13,064 nucleotides of DNA, taken from positions 1 to 13,064 of the forward strand of contig JBJMLA010000043.1 of the NCBI GenBank assembly GCA_045805505.1, in the 5' to 3' direction. Under the pieces are notes generated by a model that was not told where the DNA came from, did not search any database, and saw nothing but the letters and a program-made list of their open reading frames with translations. This document shows, piece by piece, positions 11,673 through 13,064 of the stretch (position 1 is its first letter; every line of letters begins with the position of its first letter). The stretch is from BP-464 sp045805505 (GTDB lineage: Bacteria > Actinomycetota > Thermoleophilia > Solirubrobacterales > Solirubrobacteraceae). The position numbers were made by a program, and so were the translations under genes.

Positions 11673-13064
11673 ATGCTGCGACGGATCGCTCTCCTCTCGA
11701 CGCTCGGTGCACTGGCTGCCGCGAACGCCGCGACGGCCCAGCCGCTCGACGATGCCTGTGCGGGCGCCGCGCCCAGCGCGGCGATCTGCATCGGCGCCCA
11801 GAAGCCGGTCGAGGCGGTCGGTGCGACCTGCCGCGTCAACGGCGGGCCCGAGGCGGCCTGCGCCGCGGCGCCGCTCGGCCACGTCGTGCGCGACTCGGCG
11901 CTGGAGGCCTACCGCTCCTCGTGGATCCACGCCGCGGCGGCCCGCCAGTTCGCGCTCGGTGACGCGGTGCCGTTGCGCGACGCGCAGTGGCTGGGCACCC
12001 ACAACTCCTTCAACACCGACGCCAACGGCCTGACCGCCTCGCACACCGACAACAACCAGCAGCTGACGCTGACCGAGCAGCTCGACGGCGACGTCCGCGC
12101 GCTCGAGCTCGACGTCCACGTCATCAACGGCGCGGTGCACGTCTGCCACGGCCGCGGCGCCGACGAGCTGCACGCGGGCTGCACCACCGAGCCGCTGCTC
12201 ACCGACGTATTGCCCGAGCTGCGCACCTGGCTCGACGCGCACGCCGACCAGGTGCTGCTGCTCTACCTCGAGGACGAGCTCGGCGACCCCGCGGGCTACA
12301 CGCAGACGGTCGAGGCGCTCGACGCGGTGCTCGGCACGAAGATCTACCGACCCGCGTCGGCGTCGGCGACGGGCTGCACGGAGCTGCCGCTGGGTGCCAC
12401 GCGTGACGACGTGCGCGCCGCGGGCGCGCAGGTCCTGCTGGTGGGCAACTGCCGCAGCGGCTGGTCCGGCCGCGTCTTCGGCTGGGACGCCTCGCACGTC
12501 GAGAGCGGCAGCACGCCGGACTACGCCGCCGCGCCGGCCTGTGACGCGACCTATGACCGCGGCGTCTACGCGACCAAGCTCGTCCGCTACTACGAGGACA
12601 GCACGTGGGTCTCGGCGGCCATCGACCCGGCCCAGACGCCGGCCGACCACGCGGCCGACCACCTCTCGCCCGCGAAGGTCAGCGCGATGATCGCCTGCGG
12701 CGTCAACCTCTTCGGCTTCGACCAGTTCGACCCGACCGACGGCCGCGTCGAGGCATCGATCTGGAGCTGGGCGAAGGACATGCCCAGCGCGGCGGGCGCC
12801 TGCGCGGCCCAGCGCGCCGCGGACGGCCGCTGGACCTCCGTCCCCTGCACCGGCACCCGGCGCGCCGCCTGCCGCACCCGCTCCCCCTGCTCGGGCGACA
12901 ATCCCGTCGTGCCGATCACCATCGCGGTGCCGAGCCCGGCGGCCAGCTCGGCGTGCTCGGCGGTCGCGGCGGGCGAGGTGAATTCGAGCACGACATCGCT
13001 GTCGCGCATCAGCTTTTCGACGGTCTCGCCAATCGGAATGCCGATGCGCCCGATCCCGGCGAGC
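11673..13064 (+). CDS. Secreted PLC-like phosphodiesterase (PI-PLC X-type TIM barrel); 3' part anomalous
   Basis: The protein has a signal peptide (MLRRIALLSTLGALAAANAATA, cleaved near Q23), then a Cys-containing segment (to about 100), then a PLC-like phosphodiesterase barrel. Catalytic-type residues are H110 in WLGTHNSFN, E145/D147 in LELDVH, and H159 in HVCHG; DQVLLLYLEDEL (about 192-203) and CGVNLFGFDQFDP (about 342-354) are typical barrel strands. A C-terminal WSWAKDMP...CAAQ...GRWTSVPC...AACR block (about 364-401) follows, as in secreted relatives. It likely cleaves a phosphodiester in an extracellular lipid or polyol; substrate unknown. The frame has no stop before the window edge. Residues past about 401 (after 12875) have no family resemblance and are antisense to a dapB fragment, so the true 3' end is missing or displaced. 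A weak AGGGG precedes the ATG. Confidence 0.85.
   Translation, partial: MLRRIALLSTLGALAAANAATAQPLDDACAGAAPSAAICIGAQKPVEAVGATCRVNGGPEAACAAAPLGHVVRDSALEAYRSSWIHAAAARQFALGDAVPLRDAQWLGTHNSFNTDANGLTASHTDNNQQLTLTEQLDGDVRALELDVHVINGAVHVCHGRGADELHAGCTTEPLLTDVLPELRTWLDAHADQVLLLYLEDELGDPAGYTQTVEALDAVLGTKIYRPASASATGCTELPLGATRDDVRAAGAQVLLVGNCRSGWSGRVFGWDASHVESGSTPDYAAAPACDATYDRGVYATKLVRYYEDSTWVSAAIDPAQTPADHAADHLSPAKVSAMIACGVNLFGFDQFDPTDGRVEASIWSWAKDMPSAAGACAAQRAADGRWTSVPCTGTRRAACRTRSPCSGDNPVVPITIAVPSPAASSACSAVAAGEVNSSTTSLSRISFSTVSPIGMPMRPIPAS
12848..13064 (-). CDS. dapB: DapB (4-hydroxy-tetrahydrodipicolinate reductase) fragment, both ends missing
   Basis: Read from the right edge on the minus strand, the frame gives LAGIGRIGIPIGETVEKLMR, then SDVVLEFTSPAATAEHAELA and AMVIGTTGLSPEQGERVRQA. 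This is the NAD(P)H-binding part of DapB, which makes tetrahydrodipicolinate for lysine and peptidoglycan. The FTSP and GTTG motifs are diagnostic. Past ARRVPV the sequence should continue into the conserved PN.S.GVN substrate-binding region, but the frame instead becomes antisense of the phosphodiesterase C-terminus. The 5' end lies outside the window (an ATG at 13009 is internal to the homology). Codons such as ATT, GAA, GAT and TTG are a little more frequent than in neighbouring genes. Either an assembly join or a genomic rearrangement truncated the gene. Confidence 0.72.

Noticed and set aside
12590..12847. Continuation of the dapB frame towards 12590
   Set aside because: Beyond ARRVPV it is antisense to the phosphodiesterase C-terminal domain and shows no DapB resemblance.
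1..13064. tRNA, rRNA, CRISPR arrays, insertion sequences, att sites
   Set aside because: No regularly spaced repeats, no transposase motifs and no tRNA-like cloverleaf were seen; the hairpins at 11586-11660 lack tRNA features.

Overview
The window is about 13 kb of very GC-rich DNA with strongly GC-biased third codon positions, tight gene packing, many GTG starts and no tRNA, rRNA, CRISPR array or insertion sequence that I can see. The gene set (class II ribonucleotide reductase, LPG-synthase-like flippase domain protein, MntR/DtxR regulator, rhomboid protease, YaaA, and a LEA-like/Holin-X/DUF3618 cassette) fits a high-GC actinobacterium. My guess is the Thermoleophilia/Solirubrobacterales side of the phylum, but that is inference from gene style, not a phylogeny. 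The window starts inside one gene and ends inside another, so it behaves like a contig or contig fragment.

Layout. 1-994 (+): C-terminal third of the B12-dependent ribonucleotide reductase, followed by a perfect 28-bp palindrome that probably terminates transcription from both sides. 1075-3441 (-): a probable three-gene unit of an MDR-type NADP-dependent reductase, an LPG_synthase_TM/UPF0104 membrane protein, and a small conserved 82-aa protein coupled to it by an ATGA overlap. 3529-3855 (+): a small secreted protein, facing a 79-aa hypothetical protein (3852-4091, -) with stop codons overlapping in CTAG. 4244-4921 (+): a DtxR-family regulator with MntR-type metal ligands, again ending in a CTAG stop overlap with the next gene. 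4918-6832 (-): a 53-aa two-helix membrane protein followed by a membrane-anchored GGDEF-EAL protein whose GGDEF motif is degenerate but whose EAL motifs are intact. 6854-8193 (+): rhomboid protease and YaaA peroxide-stress protein, overlapping by GTGA. 8138-8524 (-): a stand-alone CheY-like receiver. 8581-8958 (+): a GIY-YIG (UPF0213) protein, with a doubtful 66-aa antisense ORF. 9015-10049 (-): a YihY/BrkB-family membrane protein. 10170-11586 (+): a three-gene operon of LEA-like/YqjD-like helical protein, Holin-X-family membrane protein and DUF3618 protein, closed by two strong tandem hairpins. 11673 to the end (+): a secreted PLC-like phosphodiesterase.

The last ~200 bp do not fit. On the minus strand they encode a good N-terminal piece of dihydrodipicolinate reductase (DapB), which stops abruptly where it meets the C-terminus of the phosphodiesterase. 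This looks like a join of two unrelated loci, either an assembly chimera or a real rearrangement. It is the most consequential observation here because it affects how the 3' end should be annotated.

Biologically, the window is mostly housekeeping and envelope or stress physiology: metal-dependent regulation, peroxide stress, c-di-GMP turnover, membrane proteolysis and a divergent YihY versus LEA/holin/DUF3618 membrane-stress cluster. I did not find a clear defence, mobile or biosynthetic system.
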